DNA of 64,000 bases. Source: Agarophyton chilense (Eukaryota; Rhodophyta; Florideophyceae; Gracilariales; Gracilariaceae). Made by a program: the position numbers and the translations under genes. The stretch spans positions 992,001-1,056,000 of the forward strand of contig JARGXX010000002.1 in NCBI GenBank assembly GCA_030374765.1, written 5' to 3'. Positions 10,640 through 19,388 of the stretch are shown here, piece after piece; position 1 is the stretch's first letter, and each line of letters opens with the position of its first letter. Under the pieces are notes generated by a model. It saw nothing but the letters and a program-made list of their open reading frames with translations. It ran no database searches and was not told where the DNA came from.

Positions 10640-13300
10640 CCCTTCATAGGTTAGAGAGGATAATAAATCTTTTTTTTGTCAAGTACTAATGTTTCTGAAA
10701 CAGTCGATATGTTTTTTGTAATCCAACGACGGCGGGATATATATCTGAGTCGAACTGCAGTTTTTTTGTTACGTCAACATGATGGTCATATGGACCTCGG
10801 ACGTCCTCAGACTCGCTCGAGCAATCTTTTGGCTCGTCGACCGCCGTTGCGGACCAGGGCGGTACGTGCAAGACAGTCCTCCACTTTGCTGCACGAATGC
10901 ATTAGGTTGCGAGCCTGCCGTTGGAAGATGCCAACTTCGTTTTCCTTGAACCCGACATAGAGAAGAAGACGAGACAAACGGTTCCTGAGCAGGTCAACAA
11001 TAAACTGACAAAGTTAGCATTGCTGGGAGAAGAAACGTCCCCCTCTTCGGCAAAGAAGGGTTGGTGCTTGATGGAATTTTAAGGATCTGCTGCTGGCAGC
11101 GGGCATCAAACATCGTGTAAAATGCAGCAGGGTTCTTTTCAAAAAGCGAAGTCAGCGTGTCCTCTTTTACTTATTTCCCTGCTTTCTTCGATAATACCTG
11201 ACTCAGGGGAATCAGCTTTGGCACGACTGAGACACAATTGTCTAATCAAGCACAGTCTATGTATTCAACTATTCCATCCCCTCTCCTTTAAACGGCACGA
11301 CGTTGTCGCTTCACTGAATGCAAATCAAATTTACTCAGGCTTTGCCGAGATACCGGTAGTCTTTTCCAGAAAACAACTCCTATACAGTATCAGTACGCTT
11401 AGCCCCCTTTAACCCAAACCTCACTCTCAATCAGCTCCTTTCCCACTTCCCTTCTTAACCCACAAGTTACGAAAACATTTTCGATGCCACCGTTGTAAAG
11501 TTATCCAGCTTCCGCTTCCTCGTTCTTTCATAAGCTTTCTAACAAGAAGCCCTTGAAGATTGTGAAACCCTTTCTGTGATGGGGTTCAAAAGATATTCAT
11601 GCTTCCATTTACGTTTCTTACCAGTTTTCCAAATATAGAGTATGAGAAATGTTTCATCTCCTTTATCTGGGCATCTAGTCAACTGGAGCTGTTTCTCGGC
11701 CTCTGCCGTTTCAATTTCCATGGATTCTCTTCAGGTCAAGTTCTCTTTTCGAGTATATGTTATTGTTCGAATGCACTTGGTAAATTCGAATACTACGATG
11801 GGTAGATGCAGTTTCATGTTTCCATGGATAGATTTGCAGTTGACCACTACTAAATATTTTAATGGGAGATTGTGCAATTTGGGGGGTGACTGCTTGTAGG
11901 ATTAGACCACCCTGCGGGGTGACAGGTGCAAACAGCCCCAAAATCCCCTAAAGTTAAACCCTTAAAACAACCCCTACAGACAGTGTCACCCCCGGGGTAG
12001 TCTAAATCTGCAAGCGGTTACCCCCCGAATCGTATCATTTAGCCTATTTTAATCGACGAATGCCTCACTTCAGTGGGACTGCAATGACATGGAGCTTTTC
12101 TGAGTCGTCACTAAACACGTAACACCTGAACGACCCACTAATACCATTTCTACCATGTGTTTTTCTTGTGACTTGAGCGTTTCTAATTTGTATGTTGTCG
12201 TTTCGGCATTTTTGAGACGTGCATATCGTTTCAGGAAATGCCTGAAATGTATTGGAAGGTGATGCTGTAAAAAGTACGAAGGTAGCATGGACGAAAAGGG
12301 CACTGCAAATAATCTTTTCTTTGAATGTGTGATTGACTAAAAATGATTTCAAAATTTTGAATTGATAGAGCGATTGCCCAGTGACGGATTCAGAACACAT
12401 AATGCAATCGAATCGCGATTTTGTCCATGAAATGCAATTTGATAGCAAATCGCATAAAGGTTTCCAATCTAGAGGGCGAGATTGTGGGGAAGTTACATCA
12501 GATGAAATTCACTCCTGGGCAGAAAGATTTGCCGATTTCTTATCTACGGCCTCTCTCTTATGAGGTTCGGTACTGTTTTTTAGTCTAAACGAAAAAAAAG
12601 CGTTCCCTGTAGTTTCGTTCACTTTCAAACGTTGTGAACTACTCACGATTTCAAGTCTATTCTACTGTCTCGCGTTTGCAATTTTGGACAGTCATAATCT
12701 CACTATGACTTCGTGGTTGGCACGGCGGTTTCTGCTAGCAGCGGTAGCAGTCCTTAAAAACACAAGTTTCTATCTCGTGAAGAGAGGCAAAGGGAAGTAG
12801 TATGAAGAGAACCAGCACTGCGTTGTCTTCCAGAATGCCCCTTCAACAGTCACAGGGGCCATCTCAATATTCCGCAGGCTATGGCAATGCATCGCAAATC
12901 ATTCAGAGTAACTGCCAATCGCATCGAGGCCCACACAAAACGATTCCGCCGTAGGTGCATCCCAACAAAATACGCCAGGGAGACTGATATTTGTCATCAC
13001 AGTGAAGGGCCACTCTTGTGCCCATGCCAGCGAACAGTTCTCATCAACCCGAACTAGTCCTCATAAACGTTGGCGACTCCATACCGCTAAAATATGTAAC
13101 CAGTACCGTGACACTCTGACAGCGCCACATGCAAGGAAGATAGGGCCTGGCCCATATACATACCCGACGACACCAACGTAGACTCTCTACTAGTAAACAT
13201 GGAATATCCAGCATAGCATCGTGCTCTATTTCTCCTCAAGTCACCGCTTTGGGTGACGAAAGGCTCTTACAACATAACGAGCCATAGCAATTCCGCCATC
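10640..13300. other. Spacer with short decayed frames only
   Basis: Between the flavoprotein and GH16 genes I find only short frames, none with a recognisable domain. Frames at 10676-10960 (+) and 12065-12448 (-) look like possible debris of old mobile DNA but cannot be assigned. The only structured object is the foldback element at 11881-12026. The last few hundred bases should hold the GH16 promoter. Confidence 0.4.
11881..12026. repeat. Foldback (MITE-like) element with ~45-bp inverted arms
   Basis: The left arm 11881-11925 begins GGGGGGTGACTGCTTGTAGG. The right arm 11981-12026, read on the other strand, begins GGGGGGTAACCGCTTGCAGA. The arms stay complementary with few mismatches over about 45 bp, around a loop of about 55 nt rich in short C runs. 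This is the size and shape of a small non-autonomous foldback element or MITE, or of a strong RNA hairpin if transcribed. I see no clear target-site duplication, so the element class is open. Confidence 0.6.
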
Positions 13301-14806
13301 ATGAAAAGTATTTCCACATCCTTACTATTCTTCTTTGCTCTGCTAGGGCTCTTCATAGCACCCGCAGAGTGCAAGGAACCAAAACTCAAAGGAAGGCTGT
13401 TCAGGAGATTCAGCTTCACACCCATTGAAGACTTCACGGATGAATTCAGGGGTAGAAGGTTCGACCTTGACAAATGGTTCGATATCAACCCTCGCTGGAG
13501 GGGAAGGCAACCAGGACTATTCGCGACAAAGAACGTAAGGCAGCGAAAGGGAGAGCTCAGGCTACGCGGTCGATTCGAAAAAAGTGATAAACCTTTCGCA
13601 GATGCTCCGGAAGGATATGAGAATTACACAACAGCGTTCGTGCAAACTCGAAAGTTGATAAAGTACGGATACTTCGAAGTGCGAGCCAAACCATCTAACT
13701 CAAGACTCTCATCGGCGTTCTGGGGTTCACTCGACACACCAACGCTATGGACCGAAATCGATGTATTTGAGATTGGAGGCGGCGCCGTTAGAGACGGATT
13801 AGACTTTCGCCAAAGAATCAATATGAACCTTCACGTGTTTCGCAACACAAAGAACGGTATTTCTCCCGGTGTGAATGAAATTAACAAACCAACGTACTAT
13901 ACGCACACCAAGAAGCTTCGTTCAAAGTTCAATACGTATGGTATTGATTGGAGCCGGAAATTTATCACGTGGACATTTAATGGCCGTGCCATTCGCAAAG
14001 ATCGTAACACGGATTGGCGACAAGCGTTTCCGATAAAGCTCGATGTTGAGACAATGCCATTTTGGTTTGGTCTACCCTCCGAGGAGACGTTACCGGTTTC
14101 GTTCAAGATAAAATACATCCGCACGTGGTCGCGAAAGAGGAGGAAGACGAATGAAGAAGAAACCGTACGACAGTTCAACATGGGAATGTTGCCCGTATCC
14201 TCATTAACAGCAGGCATGCAAGATGAGGAAGTTGACGAAGAAGATGATGAAGACGACGAAGCAGTGACCGAAATCGAAGATATGGGCACTCAGACCGAAA
14301 CACAAGTGCCCGTAGACGGGTTGCAACGACCGCCTATCCCAGGCAGTAACGAGCGCGTGTACATGCCAGTGACTCCGTTAGGCGGCGGTTCCTGGAAGCC
14401 GATAGTGGAGAAGGTCAACATCGATCTCGACGACGTTAGCGGAACTATTTTTGATAGTGATGAACAAATTGATATGGCAGACTTTGATGAAGAGAAAGTA
14501 AGCTTTGGCAGTTTTGGAAAATCGTTAGTTCCAAATGGCGGGGCCGAAAGCGAGGGCGAGGGTGAGGAAGAGTCGACTGGCGGCGTTGGAGACTCGATGG
14601 TTCCGAGTGACGTGGGCGAAAGCGAATCAACTGGCGGCGTTTCTGGTGAAGAAATGAGTAGCGGACTACCGGTGGGTTTTCTTGGTCGGCCGAATCGGCC
14701 GACTTCGATCGGCGGTTCAGAGGAGCAGAAACCTATCGTGGGAAGCGGTGAGCGCGGTTTCGGTCGCGTGGCTGGCGGGTTTAAGTTGCCAGCCTTCGGT
14801 TTCTGA
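13301..14806 (+). CDS. Secreted GH16 glycoside hydrolase with acidic tail
   Basis: The ATG at 13301 starts a 501-residue protein with a clear signal peptide (hydrophobic LLFFFALLGLFIAP, cleavage near residue 24). A GH16 beta-jellyroll domain covers about residues 40-285. The active-site signature is ExDxxE, read as E152-I-D154-V-F-E157 (nucleophile E152, acid/base E157 by family analogy). The EIDVFE form with beta-bulge is typical of agarases, carrageenases and laminarinases. Aromatic WGS, FWFGLP and YIRTWSRKR segments fit the clan. A C-terminal tail of about 215 residues is disordered, very acidic (EEVDEEDDEDDE) and Gly/Ser/Pro-rich, which is not usual for bacterial enzymes. A role in remodelling red-algal cell-wall galactans is inferred; the substrate is unknown. 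An in-frame GTG lies upstream at 13253, but the signal peptide favours ATG 13301. Confidence 0.85.
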   Translation: MKSISTSLLFFFALLGLFIAPAECKEPKLKGRLFRRFSFTPIEDFTDEFRGRRFDLDKWFDINPRWRGRQPGLFATKNVRQRKGELRLRGRFEKSDKPFADAPEGYENYTTAFVQTRKLIKYGYFEVRAKPSNSRLSSAFWGSLDTPTLWTEIDVFEIGGGAVRDGLDFRQRINMNLHVFRNTKNGISPGVNEINKPTYYTHTKKLRSKFNTYGIDWSRKFITWTFNGRAIRKDRNTDWRQAFPIKLDVETMPFWFGLPSEETLPVSFKIKYIRTWSRKRRKTNEEETVRQFNMGMLPVSSLTAGMQDEEVDEEDDEDDEAVTEIEDMGTQTETQVPVDGLQRPPIPGSNERVYMPVTPLGGGSWKPIVEKVNIDLDDVSGTIFDSDEQIDMADFDEEKVSFGSFGKSLVPNGGAESEGEGEEESTGGVGDSMVPSDVGESESTGGVSGEEMSSGLPVGFLGRPNRPTSIGGSEEQKPIVGSGERGFGRVAGGFKLPAFGF

Positions 14807-15129
14807 AGAAGGGCGCAAGTGTGGGCGAGGGAGTACTCGGAACTGTGAGAAGGGCATTGTGATGCACCTGTGTAAAGATGCATCCAGCTATGCTTCGGGT
14901 CTCACTTCTTTCAAGGGATGTCCCTCACATCTTAATGGGGATATTAGATACCTCATATCCTTTAAGATACAGTAGACACGCCTTTCCTTTATCAGGCAAC
15001 GAGATAGCTCTTCATCAAGCAAGTGAAAGTAAACTTTAGAAATAGGGCGACAATCTCACCCGTATTTCGAACTACAGTACTGGTTCGGTTGAGCACAGAA
15101 AAAGCAAAATAATTAAAAATTTGGAGCAC
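14807..15129. other. Intergenic, nothing seen
   Basis: A 320-bp spacer between the GH16 stop codon and the 3' end of the tRNA gene. No gene-like frame or structured repeat is visible. Confidence 0.4.
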
Positions 15130-15201
15130 AGGGCCCGGCGTGAGTCGAACACGCGACCTATCGATCTGCAGTCGATTGCTCTACCACTGAGCTACGAACC
15201 C
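15130..15201 (-). tRNA. trnC-GCA: tRNA-Cys (anticodon GCA)
   Basis: The minus strand folds as a full 72-nt cloverleaf. The acceptor GGGTTCG pairs with CGGGCCC through two G-U pairs. The D arm is GCTC-AGTGGT-AGAGC, the anticodon stem ATCGA/TCGAT holds loop CTGCAGA, and the T arm is GCGTG-TTCGACT-CACGC. The anticodon is GCA and the discriminator base is U73, both identity elements of cysteine tRNA. There is no intron and no encoded CCA, as expected for a nuclear gene. It lies upstream of the Alba gene on the opposite strand, about 95 bp from the first ATG. Confidence 0.93.
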
Positions 15202-15295
15202 CACCGATATCTTGCTTACTGAAAGTAAAGGTACTTAAACAATTCAAACTTGTGCAAGCAAGGTGGTCGGCAACAGCAGAATTGGCTGCGCGCAC

Positions 15296-16167
15296 ATGCG
15301 CGAGACAGTGGCAGCCCATTGGACGTTCCCAGCCACCCGTCCCGTGCGACACGTCACCATGCGCGTAGTGTGTAAGCCACTAGTGCAAGTATCCGCGCAG
15401 CGCCACGCGTACACATTCACCCCGCTCTACCGACAGTCCTCCGACGCTCCAACCCAGCATGTAAAACGCGTCGCTCGCTTCCGTCCGCCCCAGTCCCTCC
15501 GCGCCATCGTCCCTTCCAGCCCTTCTTCGGCCGCTGCTGCTGTTTCCGCTGTTACTGCTTATCGTTCTTGGTTGCGTACTTGCACAATGACGCCCTCTGC
15601 TTCCGTGGTCTCTGCCGGTCCGAATGACACTGCCCTTGATCCCGATGCAAAGCCTGCTGTTGACATCAAACAACCGCCTGCACAGGCCCAAAACGGACGC
15701 ACCTGTCGACGCATTCAAGTCTCGCGCGACAAGCGGCCTGTTCACTTCTTCGTCGCTCTTGCTAAGAAATTTCTAATCTCTGACTTCCAAATCGAGTTGA
15801 GTGGGTTAGGACTGGCAGTAGTCAACGTTGTAACAATCGCTGAACATCTGCGGGAAGCAGGTATAGCATCCATTGAAGGTACGTACACTAGCAACCTGCA
15901 CCGAAGCTAACGCGTTTCTAACCGACGCGTCCGTGTGTTTTTGCGTTTGTGCGTGTGCTGGCAGACATCCAAACATCGTTGGTAGAAGCTACAAAGGGAA
16001 ATTTGTCGACCCCAAAGGCAAAGATCCAGATATGGCTTACTCGCATTGATGGCGCACATCAGCAAGATAACTGTACTAACAACCAAGTAGAATCGTCTCC
16101 CGAGCATGCGGGTGATACCAATCCACGCCTCGACTCAGAAGGGGTCACTACTTCACGAACGTCGTGA
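15296..16167 (+). CDS. Alba-domain nucleic-acid-binding protein, two exons
   Basis: Exon 1 runs to 15878. An 86-nt intron (15879-15964, GTACGT...GGCAG) follows, and exon 2 runs 15965-16167 in phase. The Alba domain begins RRIQVSRDKRPVHFFVALAK, continues LSGLGLAVVNVVTIAEHLRE, crosses the intron at SIE|D, and ends KAKIQIWLTR. Alba proteins bind DNA or RNA; in algae and plants they act in RNA metabolism, R-loop control or RNase P/MRP-like complexes. The start is uncertain. ATG 15296 or 15359 adds an Arg/Ser/Ala-rich leader of more than 75 residues with few acidic residues, like an organelle targeting peptide. ATG 15587 gives a compact cytosolic or nuclear form. From 15296 the protein has 261 residues. 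This is the only spliced host gene I can support in the window. Confidence 0.75.
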
Positions 16168-16637
16168 TCGCGTTTATAGCCGCCACCCAAATCGCACAAC
16201 ACTGCGTTTTGATCATGGAACTGACTGCTCACCCTGCGTAGATTAGACTCTTGCAGCATGTAAAGAGAGAGCGCATCTTGTTTGTCAGCTGCATGTGCTG
16301 TCGCCGCATTCAAAATTTTGAAAATGCATCCATCTTGTTCATCGTCTTCATCATCAACGCCTATATCCCATTTCGCGATTCGCATGACATCATGGTTCAA
16401 ATCGTGGAAAGCACCGCGGGCCACAGCATCGCACACCTTGCCCAGTCACCACCGTGTCCAGCGCCCACATGATTCCCCACCAGCCTCGCGCTCAAGTCAA
16501 ACCGCCCCTGGCCCTCGCTTCACAGGCCCGATGCCACCACCCCTACAGCCACACAATGCTTCCATGAACCATTCTTGTCCTACATAAACATCCATCCCCT
16601 TCTTCGACTGCCTTTCCTTCGTCATGTCAACTTCGCC
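16168..16637. other. Intergenic, nothing seen
   Basis: A spacer of about 470 bp between the Alba gene and the Asp-rich protein gene. A minus-strand frame (16059-16436) overlaps the Alba exon and shows no family resemblance, so I treat it as chance. The downstream promoter is probably here. Confidence 0.4.
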
Positions 16638-19388
16638 ATGCTTCATCGATCACTTCCACCGCGAGATATGCAACGCGCCTCCGTGACTGGCAAGCGTTTT
16701 CGTGCATACAGACCCCGATCTCGCGTTGCCTACGTACGGCTTGCTTTCTTCATAGTCTTTCTTGCTGCATTTTTGTTTCTCAAGCCGGACTTTGGCCTAT
16801 TTCGTCACGCTTCTGAGGGACTCCACGCTTCTATTCCTATAGATGAAGAGCTTTCATCTGGTGGGGAAGAGGCACACTCTATTGATGATCGCTTAAATCA
16901 TGCGTCTCACTCTATTGATTCGCCTTTGCGAGATGATTCAAAACTGGAAGCTAATGATGAAATTCATCAACGACCTTCAGAACCTTCGTTTCATATTTCG
17001 CTACGTGATCGTCGCACTAGGCATTCTATATTTCATGATCAAAACTTGTTGATCCACAATGTGCATCAATCTGAATCGGAAGACAGTGCGGATCTTCACA
17101 ACGAAGGCACTGATACTGAGCAAGACAATTTAGCAGAAAAGCGTAATGGTCACAAGTCAACCGGCCGTCGTTCGGAATCTGATCATCACCGCGATGCCCA
17201 GAATGTCTTGCAGGATTTTGAAACTCAAGAAGCACCGTCCGGTGTTCGTAATATGTCCAATGAGTCTATTGGACTTGCCCATCATCACGTTCAAGCTGAT
17301 CGTGTGTTCGACCGTAATGGACAAGACGACGACGCGCAGAACAGTGAAATTCAAGTGGATGATTCACGCGCTGATAACGCACGAGGAGCCGATGCAGCCG
17401 TTGAAGACGCCCGAGATCGTAATGTGCAAAACGGTTATAGAAGAGCTGAAGTTGATCAAGCTAATGATGATGTTGATGACGACCATTTCAGTGATGAAAA
17501 AAATAATGACGTTCGGGCCGGTGGGAGACTAAGTGATGATGCTCACACCGATGATGACCAGGATGATGACATTCAAGTCGATAACGGCCAAGATGATAAC
17601 GCTAAAATGGATACCACACAAGGCTCTAGTGCAAAGACTGAAGTCGAACAGAATGACGATGCCGAGACCATCGATAGACGAGAAGAAGACCCTCAAACGG
17701 GCACAAGACTACATCATGATACAACGATTGAGCATGGGGTAAATGATAATGCCCATGCCCCCCATGGACTAGGTGATGGTGTCATCGGTGGTAAACAAGG
17801 CGACGTCGCAGAGGGCGGTGAAGATCGAGAAGACGGCGAAAAGGCAGGTGAAGCCCTGGGCGATGAAACAGAGACTGGTGATGGGCAAAAAGACGACGCC
17901 CAGATTGGTGTTGGACAAGCTGCTCGCGGTCAGGCCAATGACGGACAAGATGATGACGGACAAGATGATGACGGACAAGATGATGACGGTCAAACGGAAG
18001 ATGACGATAGTCAGGCTGATGATGGACCAGGTACTGACACCCAGGTCCTTAACAGGGGAAAAGATGACGCGCAAACTGATAACGAGCAAAGCGATGAACT
18101 CCGCAGCAGTATTCAGACTGGTCTAGGACAAGGAAATGACGCCGCAACCGGCCTTGGCCATGGTACGGACAGTCATACTGGCGTTGGGCAAAGCAGTGAC
18201 GGTCAGATTGGTCTTAGCCAAGATATAGGCGCACAGGGCCGTGAAGCGCAGGACGATGGCATACAGAAAGACGCACAAGACATTGGTGCACCAGACAAAG
18301 GAGCACAAGATAATGGCGCCCAAGATAATGGCGTCCAAGACAATGACACACAAAACAATGACGTACCAGACCATGACGCACAGGACAAGAACACAGAGAT
18401 TGCACAGGCCGGTGAGCCGCAGAGCGACCAAGAAAAGAATAACGAATCTACATTTCAAGCCTCAACCTACTTGAGGCAGTCAAACGTTGCTCCTCTAAGC
18501 CCCCAGAATCACTTTGCGTCACCACAATTCGTCCGCGCATCGAACGTAGCGCCAATAAGTGTTCACCAACAACACGTGGATCGGCAACCAGATCAGCAAA
18601 CTACTCTTAGGAAGGTTGCGGGGCAACAATATGTTCAAACAGAAAACCTTCAAGATGACCAAACTCACTCCGCGCACCACAACCTACATGCGGCGAAAGC
18701 TTTCCCTGCTCCAAAACAATTTGGTGAGCTGCAATCTCATCAACTAATCATTGGTAATGGTGCAACGAATGCTGCCGACGAGACTCTTCAGAGAGAATAT
18801 GGCAAAACTCCTGTTAAGGGAGTTGGTCTTCGACCTGTGTCTCTTGCACCGGGCCCGGATGAGCGGGCAGTGCGAGTTCAGGCTGGTACACATGGACAGA
18901 TGGATATTCAGGGAAACCTTGCTAAGTATCCTGATTTCCCCGCTTCCACCGCGCGAAATCGAGACATGGCACAGGATAGCGACATGTCTCTTAATCGACC
19001 AATCCTGGCATCGACTGGCCAAAAAGAGTACCCCAACGCGTATCAGAGCCCTAATCTTCCTCACCCGCCGCCGCATTCTCTTCGACAAAGTGTTAGCATG
19101 GCGGATCACGCTGACAGACCTAAGGATGGTCTAAATGCTAAATCGGATTCATTCAATCATAGTATCGATCATCAACTTTCGATTCAAAATGGGTTAAAGA
19201 TTGCTAATGATATGAAGAGAACTCCTGAAAGAAATGCTGCACCGCAAAGTCAAAGCTACCCATTGAGCACAGAAAACGGAACAGGTGACCTGCGGAGCAC
19301 TGCGGTCTACGCAGATGAACAAACCCAACGTCTAGGAAACTCGCCAGTCATTCAGGAAGACAAACGTGTTGATAATGCTTTCGCTTAA
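16638..19388 (+). CDS. Asp/Gln-rich low-complexity protein with N-terminal signal anchor
   Basis: I do not recognise a family. ATG 16638 opens a 916-residue protein. The frame extends upstream only to non-ATG codons. The N-terminus is basic (RRxRSRVAYVR type) followed by one hydrophobic segment (LAFFIVFLAAFLFL, about residues 34-48), which is a type II signal anchor or uncleaved signal. The rest, predicted lumenal or extracellular, is almost wholly disordered and rich in Asp, Asn, Gln, Gly, His and Ser. Degenerate 5-6 residue repeats of the type GQDDD and GAQDN fill about residues 330-600, with a perfect DNA-level tandem near 17940-17995. A His/Gln/Pro-rich C-terminal third follows. The acidic, calcium-binding-like composition suggests a secretory pathway or cell-wall role, but this is speculation. 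The gene is intronless. The long open frame despite repeats argues that it is real. Confidence 0.7.
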   Translation: MLHRSLPPRDMQRASVTGKRFRAYRPRSRVAYVRLAFFIVFLAAFLFLKPDFGLFRHASEGLHASIPIDEELSSGGEEAHSIDDRLNHASHSIDSPLRDDSKLEANDEIHQRPSEPSFHISLRDRRTRHSIFHDQNLLIHNVHQSESEDSADLHNEGTDTEQDNLAEKRNGHKSTGRRSESDHHRDAQNVLQDFETQEAPSGVRNMSNESIGLAHHHVQADRVFDRNGQDDDAQNSEIQVDDSRADNARGADAAVEDARDRNVQNGYRRAEVDQANDDVDDDHFSDEKNNDVRAGGRLSDDAHTDDDQDDDIQVDNGQDDNAKMDTTQGSSAKTEVEQNDDAETIDRREEDPQTGTRLHHDTTIEHGVNDNAHAPHGLGDGVIGGKQGDVAEGGEDREDGEKAGEALGDETETGDGQKDDAQIGVGQAARGQANDGQDDDGQDDDGQDDDGQTEDDDSQADDGPGTDTQVLNRGKDDAQTDNEQSDELRSSIQTGLGQGNDAATGLGHGTDSHTGVGQSSDGQIGLSQDIGAQGREAQDDGIQKDAQDIGAPDKGAQDNGAQDNGVQDNDTQNNDVPDHDAQDKNTEIAQAGEPQSDQEKNNESTFQASTYLRQSNVAPLSPQNHFASPQFVRASNVAPISVHQQHVDRQPDQQTTLRKVAGQQYVQTENLQDDQTHSAHHNLHAAKAFPAPKQFGELQSHQLIIGNGATNAADETLQREYGKTPVKGVGLRPVSLAPGPDERAVRVQAGTHGQMDIQGNLAKYPDFPASTARNRDMAQDSDMSLNRPILASTGQKEYPNAYQSPNLPHPPPHSLRQSVSMADHADRPKDGLNAKSDSFNHSIDHQLSIQNGLKIANDMKRTPERNAAPQSQSYPLSTENGTGDLRSTAVYADEQTQRLGNSPVIQEDKRVDNAFA
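17938..17996 (+). repeat. 15-bp coding tandem repeat (GQDDD)
   Basis: The unit GACGGACAAGATGAT is repeated about three to four times in frame, encoding DGQDD units inside the Asp-rich protein. Looser copies flank it on both sides. The in-frame unit length means copy-number change would keep the gene open. Confidence 0.7.

Noticed and set aside
17769-18458. Hydrophobic minus-strand frames opposite the Asp-rich gene (Val/Ile/Leu/Ser-rich)
   Set aside because: Asp codons GAT/GAC read as ATC/GTC on the other strand, so repeats give false membrane-like frames.
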